From: Bombus terrestris
Taxonomy: Eukaryota; Arthropoda; Insecta; Hymenoptera; Apidae
NCBI RefSeq assembly: GCF_910591885.1
Contig: NC_063279.1
Coordinates: 2,480,001-2,544,000 of the forward strand
Length of the DNA stretch: 64,000 bases
Reading direction: 5' to 3'
A program made the position numbers and the translations under genes. The notes below the pieces were generated by a model. The model worked only from the letters and a program-made list of their open reading frames with translations. It searched no databases and was not told the DNA's origin. Below are positions 28,236 to 40,660 of this stretch, piece after piece (positions within the stretch are counted from its first letter, which is position 1; each line of letters starts with the position of its first letter).

Positions 28236-29917
28236 ATGGTACTTTTATGCATTTTGTGCCACGCAAATGAATATTCGGACACGAAACAATCGAAACCAAA
28301 TGACGTCGATTCGACGACAGAATCTAACGAACCTCCAGAAGGATATTACGCCTTCGTGAAATCACCAAACGCAGAACCGCCTAAAGTGAGGCCGCCACCT
28401 TATATAGATAGCGACAAAGAATGCTATGGTACGCATTTCAAAGTTGTGCCACTTTAATATCATGCGTCAGCAAAGAAGGAATACAAATTATTCTCTCTGT
28501 TACTTCCAAATAAACGTACATGAATGATTCTAGACACCGGTAAACAGGGAAAGGGTTACGTTTCCATACACAATATTTGCGGGGATCTTAACAAGGGTTA
28601 TATCCCGCGAAATCCTATGAATCAGTATTTCAATGGCTCGTCGTATCCTTTGTAAGTGTAACAAAATTATTTATATGATAAAATGTCATGATAAACTCTA
28701 ACCGTAATTTAATATCCTTTCTCATTTTTTCTTATAGCGCGCTGTTGAAAAATCACACGTTGAAATTTTTAAGCAAAGCGTTGCCTATACTCAAGGCTGA
28801 CGATTCATTGCCGAAGGTCGCCACGGTGCAATCCTATTTCCAGAATTCGTTAGTAATTATATAGAAACGTGAATCTATCGTTGGGTTGTCGTTTTGTAAA
28901 ATGTACCTTTTTTCCTAATATCGACAGTGTCGACACCGACGAGAAAGGAAGTAGAAGCAAGCGATCGTCCGATTCAGAAAGTGCCTTGGATACTCTCAGA
29001 AACGGTCGTAAATTCTGCGAAAATGGTGGAGGAGTGTAAGTCGCTGAACGAATTATTTTAAAAGATACAAGTTGGGATTTTGAACTATAATTTCTGTTTT
29101 ACGCCAAAGAGTTTGCATGCTGTACAAGGCTATACAAGGTGAACCATTGGCTACCTCAGCAGCTGAACGCCGCGACGAGCCCTCCACCCCTGAGTATCGT
29201 CAACGAACACCGCCACAAGAGAAGCCAGAATACACCGGTCCACCCACTCCTTGTCCAGCTAAAGTGGAGTACGCTACACCAGTGTTCGCCAAGAACTATC
29301 AAGGAGTTTGGCGCTACGTGGTGCAAATCCCTTACGAGGGTTACTTCACTCAGACTATCGAAGTAACCCGATGCATGTAATATGACAGAGCATATGCAAT
29401 TATCGTAACTAATTATTATCGTAGAGCGATTTTTAATATTAATCGATCTTTGACAGGCAATCAAGATGTCATTACTTGGATGGTGGCTGTCTGTCGTCGC
29501 CAAGATGGACTAGTTTGCTGGTAGCAGAGATTTTCTATCCTGACACGTTTTTGGAAGAAAATCAAAATTCTAGAATCAACGGCCTGAGGGATACTGCCGG
29601 TTCACCGCCGCCTGTTCACGATTTCCAGAATTATCAACAATATTTACAGAAACGTGCCGGGGAGAATGAAGCTCGTAACAGCGGATCGTCCCAGCATCAT
29701 TGCGACGGTGTCGACGAAATGGGTTGTTTCCAGGTAATCGGACGATTTAAAATGTTCCAAGTGAAAATTTTGTTTAACAATTTCTTGATCCCGTTTGTCT
29801 GCGATACAGGTAAGATTGTACTACGATTGGTTCCTGGTGCCAGGAAGCTGCAAGTGTTGGCGTCCCGATTACTTCAACCGCTATGTTCGTCGAAGCGGGT
29901 CTAACGTCGAATTGTGA
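28236..29917 (+). CDS. Spätzle-family cystine-knot ligand precursor
   Basis: Spätzle proteins are secreted neurotrophin-like ligands of Toll receptors, made as precursors and activated by proteolysis. Exons: 28236-28428, 28534-28651, 28738-28848, 28928-29035, 29110-29376, 29457-29733, 29810-29917. All are GT-AG and phase-consistent, giving 393 residues. The pro-region includes GKGYVSIHNICGDLNKGYIP. A furin-type site RSKR ends at 28964. The mature part has 10 Cys and ends with GCFQVRLYYDWFLVPGSCKC, the typical last strands and closing Cys-x-Cys of the knot. An unusual insert of 70 residues separates the sixth and seventh Cys of the mature part. The start is uncertain: ATG at 28236 directly follows a possible ttgtag acceptor and gives only a short hydrophobic stretch (MVLLCILCHA), so an upstream exon probably completes the signal peptide. 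The final strand resembles the Spz3/Spz4 type, but I cannot assign the paralog. Confidence 0.85.
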
Positions 29918-32700
29918 TGGCAATATCGCGTGTCAAATCACGTAAATGAGCAAGAGGACGCGCTTGCGTGATATGACTGATACGATTAAATCGATAAGCT
30001 TGTCAGGTTCTGTGAAATAGTCTGTTTTTATCGATCGATGATCAAACGACTGTTTGATAATTGAATAGGAAAGATGTTAGAATCGAACATACATTTTTTA
30101 GATAATACCTACGTAGAAGATCGTATTTCAACAATCATCGAATGAGGAGAATTAAAGTGGATCCACTGAGTGCGATCGATAATCTAGCTTTAATATAATA
30201 CTTTGTTGTATTAAATTCGCAGCATTGTGCACCTTAAAGACTGAAGAGAAGTACCATTGTCGTGAACGCAGTAGAACGCGCTAATGAAGTTGCATCAACG
30301 CGCGTTGTTACTAAGTACATATTTCTTTCTTTAAATAATCCACGTTTCGCACTGTATGAAAGTATGATTTGCATTTTTCATCTACCAAGATACGTTGTTA
30401 AATTAACGCAGTAGAATAGCTATAGAATCCTTTCCTGTTTTCTTTTTTTACTTATCACTGTCCTTCATTAATATCTCAATGGTATTAAAATGAAATTCAT
30501 ACAAGAATAATTAGAACCCTTATTAATAGTTATATAAACGTTAAATTTTTTATTTAAAAAATACGTAATCGACATTAGGATATCTTTGACAGAAATCCGG
30601 AACTATATTCATTCGGCTATCGAGATATTTTATTTTACAAATAACGAAACTGTACATTATTATATTTCTGTTCTTTATCTATTCGAAAATTATGTTATAT
30701 GTAGTTCCGAGGGCCGAGTAAATTCCACGTTCGCTGTCAAAGACACGAGCCAACTTCTAAACTACTCACTGAAACCAGTCGTTCTACTTTTTAAATGTTG
30801 ACGTAGAAACGACTATATTTAAGTCAACGTAAAATCATACGTTTCATTCTATAACTACTTATTACGTAATTTACATAATATGTCCATATTTCAATGTTGC
30901 AACATTCTTTGAACGCGGATGCAACGTTCACCTATTTAAATAAATAAATAATTCTAATATATATTGTTAAAATTGCGTGATAAGAGATTCTTTTAAAAAT
31001 GTCATCTCTATCGTTCTCCTAACCTATATCATCTGCCGATAAAAATCAGTGGAAGACATTATGAGAAATACAGATAATTAGACAAGCGTTTCCTTCCTAA
31101 TTCTGTATGCTAATAGAAGTTCCATGCTGTATTTTAGGTCGTTGATAATCGAATTTACACGTGAACTCATTCAAACTCTGTTGATTAGGTTACTTTCTAA
31201 ATTTATAAAATGGTTTATTTCTGTGTAGGTCATGGCTCGACTTTACTATATGCTTCTCTTTTCCTCTTTTCCTTCATTCCTCTCTTCATACGTATTTCAC
31301 GCAACAACGCTTGACAATTGAACACGTAATTCCTGCATTATGCATTTTAACCGCAATGAGTGCAGGATACGACCAAAAACACAAGGAAGTTCGGACAACA
31401 TCGTTTACAAGTCCCTCTCGAGATTCGTAGGCAACCGTGGCCATTTACAATACTACACACTACCGTGTGTATAGTGTATAAGTATTGCCAGGTTGGATCA
31501 ATACTCCGGTCGCTGAAAGACGAGGTGAGAGGTAGTGGAAACGACGATACTCGGAGAGAGAGAGACTACCGCATGGTGTCTGTTGAGCATGGTTATCGAG
31601 CGATTCCACTTGTTATGGGGCCGTTGAGTTAAAAACATTGGGGAAAATTTGTATTGAGTTTACTTTGTCACTGTATACAAACAATAATGTGCAACTAATT
31701 TATTTAAACAATTTGGTCGAAAAAGTGCTGTAAAGACCGATTCATTAACCCGCCAAATAAATTTTCTCTCGCTTTTTCACTACATTTCTGTGATGGTAAC
31801 AAAACCGGCCGATCTATTTGCTTCATTAAATACATCATAAATTGAACTTAAGAGTTAGAATCGGTATACCTTAAAAGATTTGTCGATTCGATGATCGATC
31901 TACATTTTTGCTTAATCGATATATGAACTTAACCCTCGCATACTAGTCGCTATCGTAGCCAACCGGCGAATGTTTAGTTGAGTCACGTTGCATCGTACCC
32001 AACAAAACATATTTCTCCACTTAAACAATAGCTTGTAATGTAACTCCACGTTTAATCCAGATAGTTGCATCACAATGTTTTTCATTTGACGGAGATTACA
32101 TTCCTAAATTAACTTTCCATCGTAATTGGTAAGGATTCACGAGAATTTGTAATCAAGGGAAATAAAGTCAAAGAAATTAGAACCTGCCATAAGTATTTAA
32201 GAAAAAAATCTTACATTATAAATAATATACTTATCATGTATTATGATTGCTCACAGATAGAAATTTATATTCAATCTAATCTATAGTTTTTATCTATATA
32301 TCTACTAAGTATGATGTATGATCTATCGATGTCATTATATTTTATCGAGGAGACATACAGGTTTTAACATTTTTTTCGATAACTTATCTTCGATAAATTT
32401 CGATATTGCACTTGTTAGTTATGCAATTGTCATTACAAGTAGTAAAGATCACAAACCTGTATATAGATGATTATAATTGCAATGGTATAATGGATATAAA
32501 TGGATGTACATAATTATACTCATATCTGAATGCAAACTAAAGTTAATTTTGCCAATAGCACCTACATGTTTTTGATAATTGTAAAAATAAATTCGTAGTT
32601 CGTTATTTTGACTATTGGGTATGGTAGTTGTACTTAAGATTTAATGGTTTTCGGTCATGTTATTAAGGCGACAAAGGTAGAGGAAGTATTGGAAAACTGA
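29918..32700. other. Intergenic region downstream of the Spätzle-like gene
   Basis: AT-rich and without a supported gene. The first several hundred bases are probably 3' UTR. Short open frames at 30586-30801 and 31360-31632 encode nothing I recognise. Confidence 0.45.
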
Positions 32701-34022
32701 TACCAAAATTCAATTGACCATCTGATCGCTCGATCCGAAACAGTCACCACGCGGATGTTTCAAAGATCGATAAAAACACCTACTCTGCGTCAAATAAGTA
32801 CATTCTCCCACGTGATTCAGTGCAGCGCGCATATATATCGCGATATACATATGTAATATATATACATACATACATACATGTATATAGATAGATGTATATG
32901 TATAATGTATATATGTACACATATAAGAGCAGTGACGGCGGCGTGTCGGCTGCTGCGCCAGCTGAAACGAAATAGTGGGGATATGCGAACGTAGACGGAT
33001 CGCACAAGGGGAATGCGACGAAGGAACAGTTCAGTATCAGCCGACGGAGGAGTGTCGTTTTGTCGTTGTTCGATCGAATTCTCCGTCAACTATGCTGTTT
33101 CCGCTTTTCGCTGACAGAACGCGAATGAAACGTACAGTAGACAGGCACGTGATTAATGAAACAATCGACTAGGGTTCGACGTCGTCACGAACATCCAGTC
33201 GGTTTGTGGTCGACTTCAAAACGATCAGTCCTCGTTCGAGACACACGACATGTGGCCAAAATTTCGAAGCGGCTCAAGACTCTTCGCTAAAAATACATTT
33301 GCCAAACTATCAAAGTGTTACAAGATTAGAGTGAAAGCAGAGATCAGTGATACGTTCTAATGAAGGGAGTCGACCTTTTTCTCAATCATGTCAGTGACAA
33401 CGTGCTTCCGTCACCCGGTCTTTCGAACGTAGTCGTGATATCATGAAAATTTATAAAACTCAACCGAAGACAGCAATCTCTTGGTTATCCCCTTAGTTAT
33501 TCACGTGCCATGAAATCCTCGTGATCGTCTGTCAGTCTATCTGCATCGCGCAGGGAAACGAGCGCGATTCGGTGAAACATCATCGCGCATCGATGGAGTC
33601 CATCGTAGTTGTTAAATGGATCTTCTTCTTGTAGCAACAACTATATTCGAAACTTGCGAATTCGTTGTGGAAATATAGACAAAATTCGTTGGTAAAAATT
33701 ATGAGAAAACAACGTCGTTTATAATGTGCCCTTTATCGAGCGCATTAAATTCGATGCACGAATGCATGGTACGGTGAAACAATCACGGAACATATGTATG
33801 CAGGAAAATCACTAGTGTCGAATTTCAATCGGGACTCCCCACGTCCCGTCAATAATGTTACTAAACGATATCAATAACATAGCTACCGTGCCATTGTTTC
33901 TCGTCTTGTAAAAAAAACGCGCGAACATTTGACATGTGCGATAAGCCGGATTCTATACAAGCTACATAAACGAGAAGCAGAACAATTACTACTCGTGAGC
34001 GGAGTATGAACACCGTTTATCA
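32701..34022 (+). promoter_or_regulatory. Possible promoter and 5' non-coding exon of the GlcAT gene
   Basis: GC content rises sharply from about 32930 to 34020, and a strong gtaagt donor follows CAG at 34020-34022. Joining it to the cag acceptor at 38508-38510 would place this segment at the 5' end of the glucuronosyltransferase transcript. It contains no long open frame. A TA/CATA-rich microsatellite lies at 32830-32920. The link to the gene 4.5 kb downstream is inference only. Confidence 0.3.
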
Positions 34023-37000
34023 GGTAAGTTTTAATTGTCTTGAACGAATAGGGGGCATTCATGGTTCGTTAGATCGATACTAATGTCGAAGATGAATTAA
34101 TCGATCGTGAAAGTTCATGTTAGTCTACAGAAATCAAGTGGAAAGAGGACTTCCGAGAAAATGCTTAAAACTGGTAGCTTTGAACTCTATTGATTAAATA
34201 TTATTAAATTAAAACCAAGTTTAACGCTCGCACAACTAATTTCGATAACTAGAAAGTAGTATATAAAAATCCAGGGTTATTCATACGTTTTGTCCGGCTA
34301 TGGTTGACTCATACGAGACCTGACTACTGGAAAAAAGCAAAGGAATGTGTTTTTAACGGTCCACGCAATATATTTTGATGTTTCATACTTGATTTTGCTC
34401 GATGGAAAACACATACGTTTTTGTTTTTTTATTTTTGCGTAATAGTGGAATTACTTGAAAAAGTGACATATGAGTTAAAATTAACCTAAACGGAGTAGCC
34501 CATGGCCTGGTGTCCGAGGGTTAACCAGGCGATGAGGTTATAACCACCGAACTGCTTTGATTTTGCGTGTCGGTAACTTTCCTGCTTATTACCGGCTAGA
34601 AAAGGAGGGGAAACTGAGTTAGAAACGTTCGAAACATACATTGAACATAGATGGAGTTCTTTGATTAAAAGAAAAGGCACGATTTCATTCAAAAGCAGAG
34701 GAAAATTCGCCGGTGCCATTAAAGTGGCGCCACTAAATTGAAAGGGTTAACAAAGGGTTGGAGAATTGCAGCTTTTTGTGACCTACATATATGGCCGAAG
34801 TTGATACTGCAGCAAGTGATGTACGTCTGTCATGGCGCTAAATTAAGTCTAATCGATCCTTTAGTAGACTATTTGCAATCCTCTGATTTGATTATGTAAT
34901 GCCGCGCACGTTGGAATTTTCACTCTGTCATTATTTCAACACAGATGTTTTCTTATTTCTCTTCTTGTTATTTTCTTGATATTACACTTTCTTTGATAGC
35001 TTTCGCATAACTCCCGAGCATCGACATCTTATGTTGGACCTACTGCTCACATATAAGGTACTTAACGGTAATATTACAAGCCCCGAGTTGTTATCTACGT
35101 TTTAATTTATTTACATTCTTATTCACTTTTCAAGAATTACTCGGCAGGACTCTTTACGATCAACTTAATTACACATGTTAATTGTATCGTTATTAATGTG
35201 AAATAAATCCTGCAGGCCGATCGACTATTTGGGGTTCAATACATACAGACGAAGTCGTTCTGATAAACTCATATCACATTTAATAATACATTTAATAATA
35301 GCGATAACATAATACATCATTATATTTTGATATATCTATTCGTATATGCATGATAAAATTATTTTTACATATCTGAATTCAAACAATCTGATCTATATAT
35401 TTATTTTTATTATATTCGAGCATAATTTGATAAATAAAATTCCAGGTGGTAAAGAATAGACAGATTATATATATTTATAACCACATATGCTCGCATGGGA
35501 TCGTTCAAGTTAGTGACTGATAACACGAAGAAGAAGAAATTTTGGTTCGAACTTGGTGAAAACTTTTTTTTATCCAGTATGGTTAAAGTTCCTCCATATT
35601 ACTTTCGGGCTCGAGAAAAAGTAATTCAGCGTAACGATGAAATATAGTCGTTGATAATTCATTGATTGCTTGAACAAACAAAGTTACGAAAAGAATGTTT
35701 GGAAAAACAATTAACTCGCGAGATATATTATGAACGAGTAGATGATAAATTGTTCAGTTTCAAAAACGTAGACATGCATATTTTATCGGACGAATGGTCG
35801 AATAATTTTTCAACTAACGCGCAAATTGATCATATTTAGACAAAATTTCGGGAAATTCCAGTTTGACCAGCTTCTGTATTCGAGCAAGGCCGAGAAGTTT
35901 TACGGTTTTAGATTAAATGGCAAAACTCTGAATGAAAGGAAAACTATCTTTAATCGATTAATCATATCACAACAATCAGCAACATCGCGCTGAAGAAAAC
36001 TTAACGTTTAAAAAATGTACTCGTTCCACAAATTCCGTGAAAGCACCGACGGAGCGTAATTTATCTTGCAGATGAAATTGTATGGAATTCCGTGCGTGAA
36101 GATTATTCTCATTCTCGTCGAAAATTTGCGGTTCTGGATAGTGAAATAAACGCGCGCTTTCATCGAAACTATCTTTGATATTGCACGAAGGAATATCGAT
36201 GGCGGGCCTATGTGCGATTATTTTACATTTCACTCAATTCACTCTGGACTCGAATTAAATATGCTTGCTCTACGTTGTATTTAATATATCTAATATATTT
36301 TACATAGTTGTTTGTTTATTTTAAATAGTTCCCAAGTCTCACTGAAATTATTAACTGTATGTAATAATACGTATATAATCCATTTTAATTTTACATCTCA
36401 AATAATCGCACAACCATAAAATTCGACGCACTTTGTTTAACGGTGTAAAAATACCAATAATTTTTCCTCTATTTCAGCCCGAGTTTTTTTCCAACGAAAC
36501 GATCGAATACTATTTTAGAAATTTAATGAAAGTTAAACGAAACTTTGGATGGATTCGATTTAGTAATAGAACGAAAACAGATAAGACTTCCAATTCTTTG
36601 CCGTGGTAATTAAACACAATTAGTGGAAATATACGTAATTTACCCGATTATTTCAGCCTCCGTGCATTTCCAATCATATCGCACGAATATCGAATTTCTT
36701 TACTTTTTTTATTTCTCTTTTGTCAATGTTATCTTCAATCGAGCGTAATTATAAATATTTGATCGGTGATTTCGTCATCATCGACTTACTTACAATAAGA
36801 AACAGAAGTCTTTATATTTACGCTTGTTTCCGTATCATTTTGCTGAACGTAACACGATCAGGTGATACAGGATACAATTTCGACTTGTTTCGTGGAAAAC
36901 GTCTATTTTACTATCACCAATTGTTACAGAGATATTCTGTTCCATTGCATTAACTTCTTTTATTTCGTTTCCTTTATTAAATTATATACCGCTTATAAGA

Positions 37001-38510
37001 GACATAGAAAATATAAATCAATCAACCATACAAAAGAGAATCGCATACAAATATGTACATACGTTATCAAAGTTTGATCTCACTAACACTAATCAACTAA
37101 CTAAAATATCACAGATGTGTGACTTCTTTTCTTTGCTAAATTTTAGAAAACACATGTTATCGCCATAAAGGCGAATAGGTTCGTTTATTGAATCATACAA
37201 AAACTAAATGAACACTTGTGTAAAGGCGTATTAGTTATGTTATATAATCGATCGCAGGTCGGTATCTCCATTATATATCTTTTTTCTCTTTTTAGTCTAG
37301 GGATAAAATGATAATCGTTTCTGCGTTTTAAATGAAAATGTTAATTGATATGTTTAACACGTCGTAATAAATTATTACTTAAATGCTCTGTGTGACGTTA
37401 ATCAGTTTATTATTTATTCATAGAGATAAGTCACGTCCTTGAAATTTTTCATCCACGGTATTAAAAAACCGGAGTAGGTAATCCAGTTAAGAAACTACAT
37501 TTGTATCCACGATTGGAAATCATTATACTCGTGTCGATGTTAAGCATCCGTCGAATCCGTATCGAAACAATCTCTTGGAAAAGCCACGATGTGCTCGCGA
37601 ATTTACTTAAATACTAATCATTAAACTCATTGTTTGAAACGTTGGTTCAACAAGATCTTTTTCTAACGGATTAATGAAAGCAACCAAATTTAACGCAACT
37701 TAGATTAATCGAAGAATGGTGCATCTAGAAAAAGGAAGATTACCGATAAATAGGACATATACGCATACACGTGAAGCCAGTTTTTGGAATGGGACATTTA
37801 TTTAAAGATATTCTTAATTTTTAATTGCCTGCAAAAGTAGAAATATTCATCACGCGACACGCGATCGCCAAGATAATTTCGTGAAATAGAATTCCATTCG
37901 CTGTCGGTTCCTTAACGTATCATGGTATATTACTTTTCAAGACGCGGATCATAGCCACGTATCTCGTGAAACGGTAACCTACGGTGATTTTCATTCTTGA
38001 TAACGCGCCACTGAACATTGTAGCCCGATAATTACCGATAGAAGATCACAAATACTTACGATGTATCACGTATTTCTGGCGCATGTTAAAATTAATAAAA
38101 CATAATGACTTTTGAAAATCTTGTATACATAAAAGAGCACGCGTATCACCGGAAACATGTATCTTATCGTTTCCCCTTTATAACGGCTTTGGTATACGAC
38201 AGTATACACACTCCCTAATTTTACGAGCTCGTTCATTTGCAAAGCATCTTAGTCGAAAAAAAAGACAGAGTAGCGAGAAAAACGAAGACTGAACGACTTC
38301 ATTATCTAGATGCTCGAGACCTTCCAAACAGTTAACGAATTACCGTTATAGAACTCACGATCAATTTACGATAGCCATTAAGTAATTATATAACTATTTC
38401 TTTCGTACTTGTACAATTCTCTGATCCTATACTTCAGATTCAGAGTATTTGGTTTATTAATTAGTTAATTTATTGTACGTATATAAATGGTATTTTTTTT
38501 TCTTTGCAGG
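34023..38510. other. Region between the GlcAT 5' candidate exon and its coding exons
   Basis: Mostly AT-rich. A GC-richer island at 34490-34800 holds a perfect 12-bp palindrome AGTGGCGCCACT at 34723-34734 and the palindrome GGTTATAACC near 34536. A minus-strand frame at 34486-34719 crosses it but matches no family I know. No other gene is supported. Confidence 0.4.
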
Positions 38511-38520
38511 TTTTGGTATA

Positions 38521-40660
38521 ATGAAGTCATCCATGAAAATGGGGGTGGTAGCCATAATAGGTCTGTTCGTGGTGTTCTACCAATATCATTTGTCTACCAG
38601 TGTGCGATTCGATCAGATATCTGACTTTAACACGGGTGGATCCGCGGAGGATGGTCCCGTTCTATCCCAGGAAGAGGTAGAACGCTACGTAAGGACGTCG
38701 AAATTCACCGAAGAAATGGTAAACGTTGGAAGATGAAAGCTTTGCTTCGGGTTCGTTTAATCGTTCGTTTAAAACACAGCCCTTCTATTTGTAGATCAAA
38801 AGCGCTGTGCGCAGAGTTCAAGAGATTAACGGACTTAGTCCAGACATAGCGTCGATGTTAGTGCAACAGCTAATAAATCATTTGCACAAGAATATCTTCG
38901 AGCTGGGCGAGAACAATTCGAAGATCGGGCGATTCGAACCTAGTCGAAACGCGACATCGAACGAACAGCAAGAATCATCGATGAAGTTGAACAAAACACC
39001 GGAACCGCTGTACATAATCACGCCGACGTATCGCCGACCAGAACAAATACCCGAGCTCACCAGGATGTCGCACACTTTGATGTTGGTAAAGAACGTTTAC
39101 TGGCTCGTTATCGAGGACGCGACCGTTGCTACCAAACAAGTCACGAGGCTGTTAGAGCGAACAGGATTGAAGTTCGAGCATCTCACTGGTAAATCCAATA
39201 GATTAGAAATTGGAACGGAATTCAAACGGAGCTGCGACTAAATGGTATCGATCGTTAGCCTGCGCGAAATCTGTCCACTGTTCGACGATACTTTCTCTAC
39301 TTCCTTTCTCTGTTTCAAGCGTGTTTCGAGATAATTACTCTGTCCTAAGAAAAATGTTTTTCGCGTCACTTTATACCTCTCCTTAGAAGTTAAACGTACT
39401 TCGGTCAAGTTTCTCGTAACGACATCGTTACACAGTGATAAAAAAGTAATGGAACCGGGCGATTCATAAGAATGTCGATTGGAACAACGATATATTAATT
39501 CTTTACATTACGTATTATATCGTTGTAATTCGTTCGTCATACGTCGCTAACCATCAAAATTAAAGATCGCGTTATTTTTGTATTTGTTCATCTATATCGT
39601 TTATTGACATAATCGAAGGAAGTAATTTTGAGTCTTTTCAAAATATCCCGCCATCGAGTCGACACGCGCGGTGTAAATAGTTCCGGTGAAAATTAATTTC
39701 GTTGATCGACTGCCATCTCATCGGGAATTAATTGAAACAGCCGCAAAGCTCTCGATGAAAAAGCGTTATATTGATTTTGTTGGCCAAGCTAGTCTGTGTT
39801 TGAATATGTAGTTGCATTGACCGATTCTCCCAAACGGGGTATCATGTCAGTCTTTGCATAAGCTAATTTATATTGGATCGTGACACAAAATTCGACAATG
39901 TTGCCTCACCCGGACGCTTTTGTGCTTTCTTTTCCAGCTCCGATGCCTGAGAAGTATAAGCAGAAAAAGGGTGCCAAACCACGGGGCGTATCTAATCGAA
40001 ATCGTGGCTTACAATGGATCAGAGCGAATGCGACCAATGGCGTTTTTTATTTTGCTGATGACGATAATACCTATGACATAACTCTTTTTGACGAGGTATT
40101 ATTTCAACGAGCATATAATTCTTTCTAATTTACGTAGAGCAATTTACGTATTGCTGATTTAAATTTTAAAAAATTACATCTGGTAATTTAGATATCACGA
40201 TCACAGTTAATTCAAAATATTATTTTAAGAATCATTACAGAAATGCAATTATGTATTTTAGATCCGTAAAACTAAACGAGTCTCCATGTTCCCCGTTGGA
40301 TTATGCACGAAATTTGGCTTAAGTTCTCCCATCATTAAGAACGAGAAGTTCGTTGGATTTTACGACGGTTGGATCGCTGGACGAAAATTCCCGGTCGATA
40401 TGGCAGGTTTTGCGGTAAGCGTGAAGTTTCTACTTCAGAGGCCAAATGCATCGATGCCGTTTAAGGCCGGCTACGAGGAAGACGGTTTTCTGAAAAGTTT
40501 GGCGCCATTCGAACCAAAGGACATCGAATTCTTGGCCGACAACTGCACCAAGGTGCTCGCTTGGCACACGCAAACGAAAAAAAATGAACCAAGTGCGCCC
40601 CTTGATATGAAACTATATGGTGAAACGAACCTAGTTAAACTGAAACAACAAATAGTATGA
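38521..40660 (+). CDS. Golgi beta-1,3-glucuronosyltransferase, GlcAT-P/GlcAT-S type (GT43)
   Basis: GT43 enzymes move glucuronic acid from UDP-GlcA onto terminal galactose of glycoproteins, glycolipids or the proteoglycan linker. Exons: 38521-38718, 38795-39188, 39938-40095, 40262-40660, all GT-AG and in phase, giving 382 residues. The protein is a type II membrane protein with one signal anchor at about residues 7-22 (MGVVAIIGLFVVFY). The fold starts at LYIITPTYRRPEQIPELTR. NRNRGLQWI is followed by the DxD metal site in FADDDNTYD. The acceptor side has VGFYDGWIAGRKFPVDMAGFAV, the catalytic Glu region GYEEDGFL and the C-terminal WHTQTKKNEP with its His. The sequence MFPVGL-TKFG and the WHTQTKKN end resemble insect GlcAT-P/GlcAT-S more than GlcAT-I; which paralog is open. 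All expected active-site residues are present. Confidence 0.88.
39189..39937 (+). other. GlcAT intron 2
   Basis: A 749-bp intron between the acceptor-loop exon and the DxD exon, with donor gtaaat and acceptor ttccag. I see no other feature inside. Confidence 0.7.
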
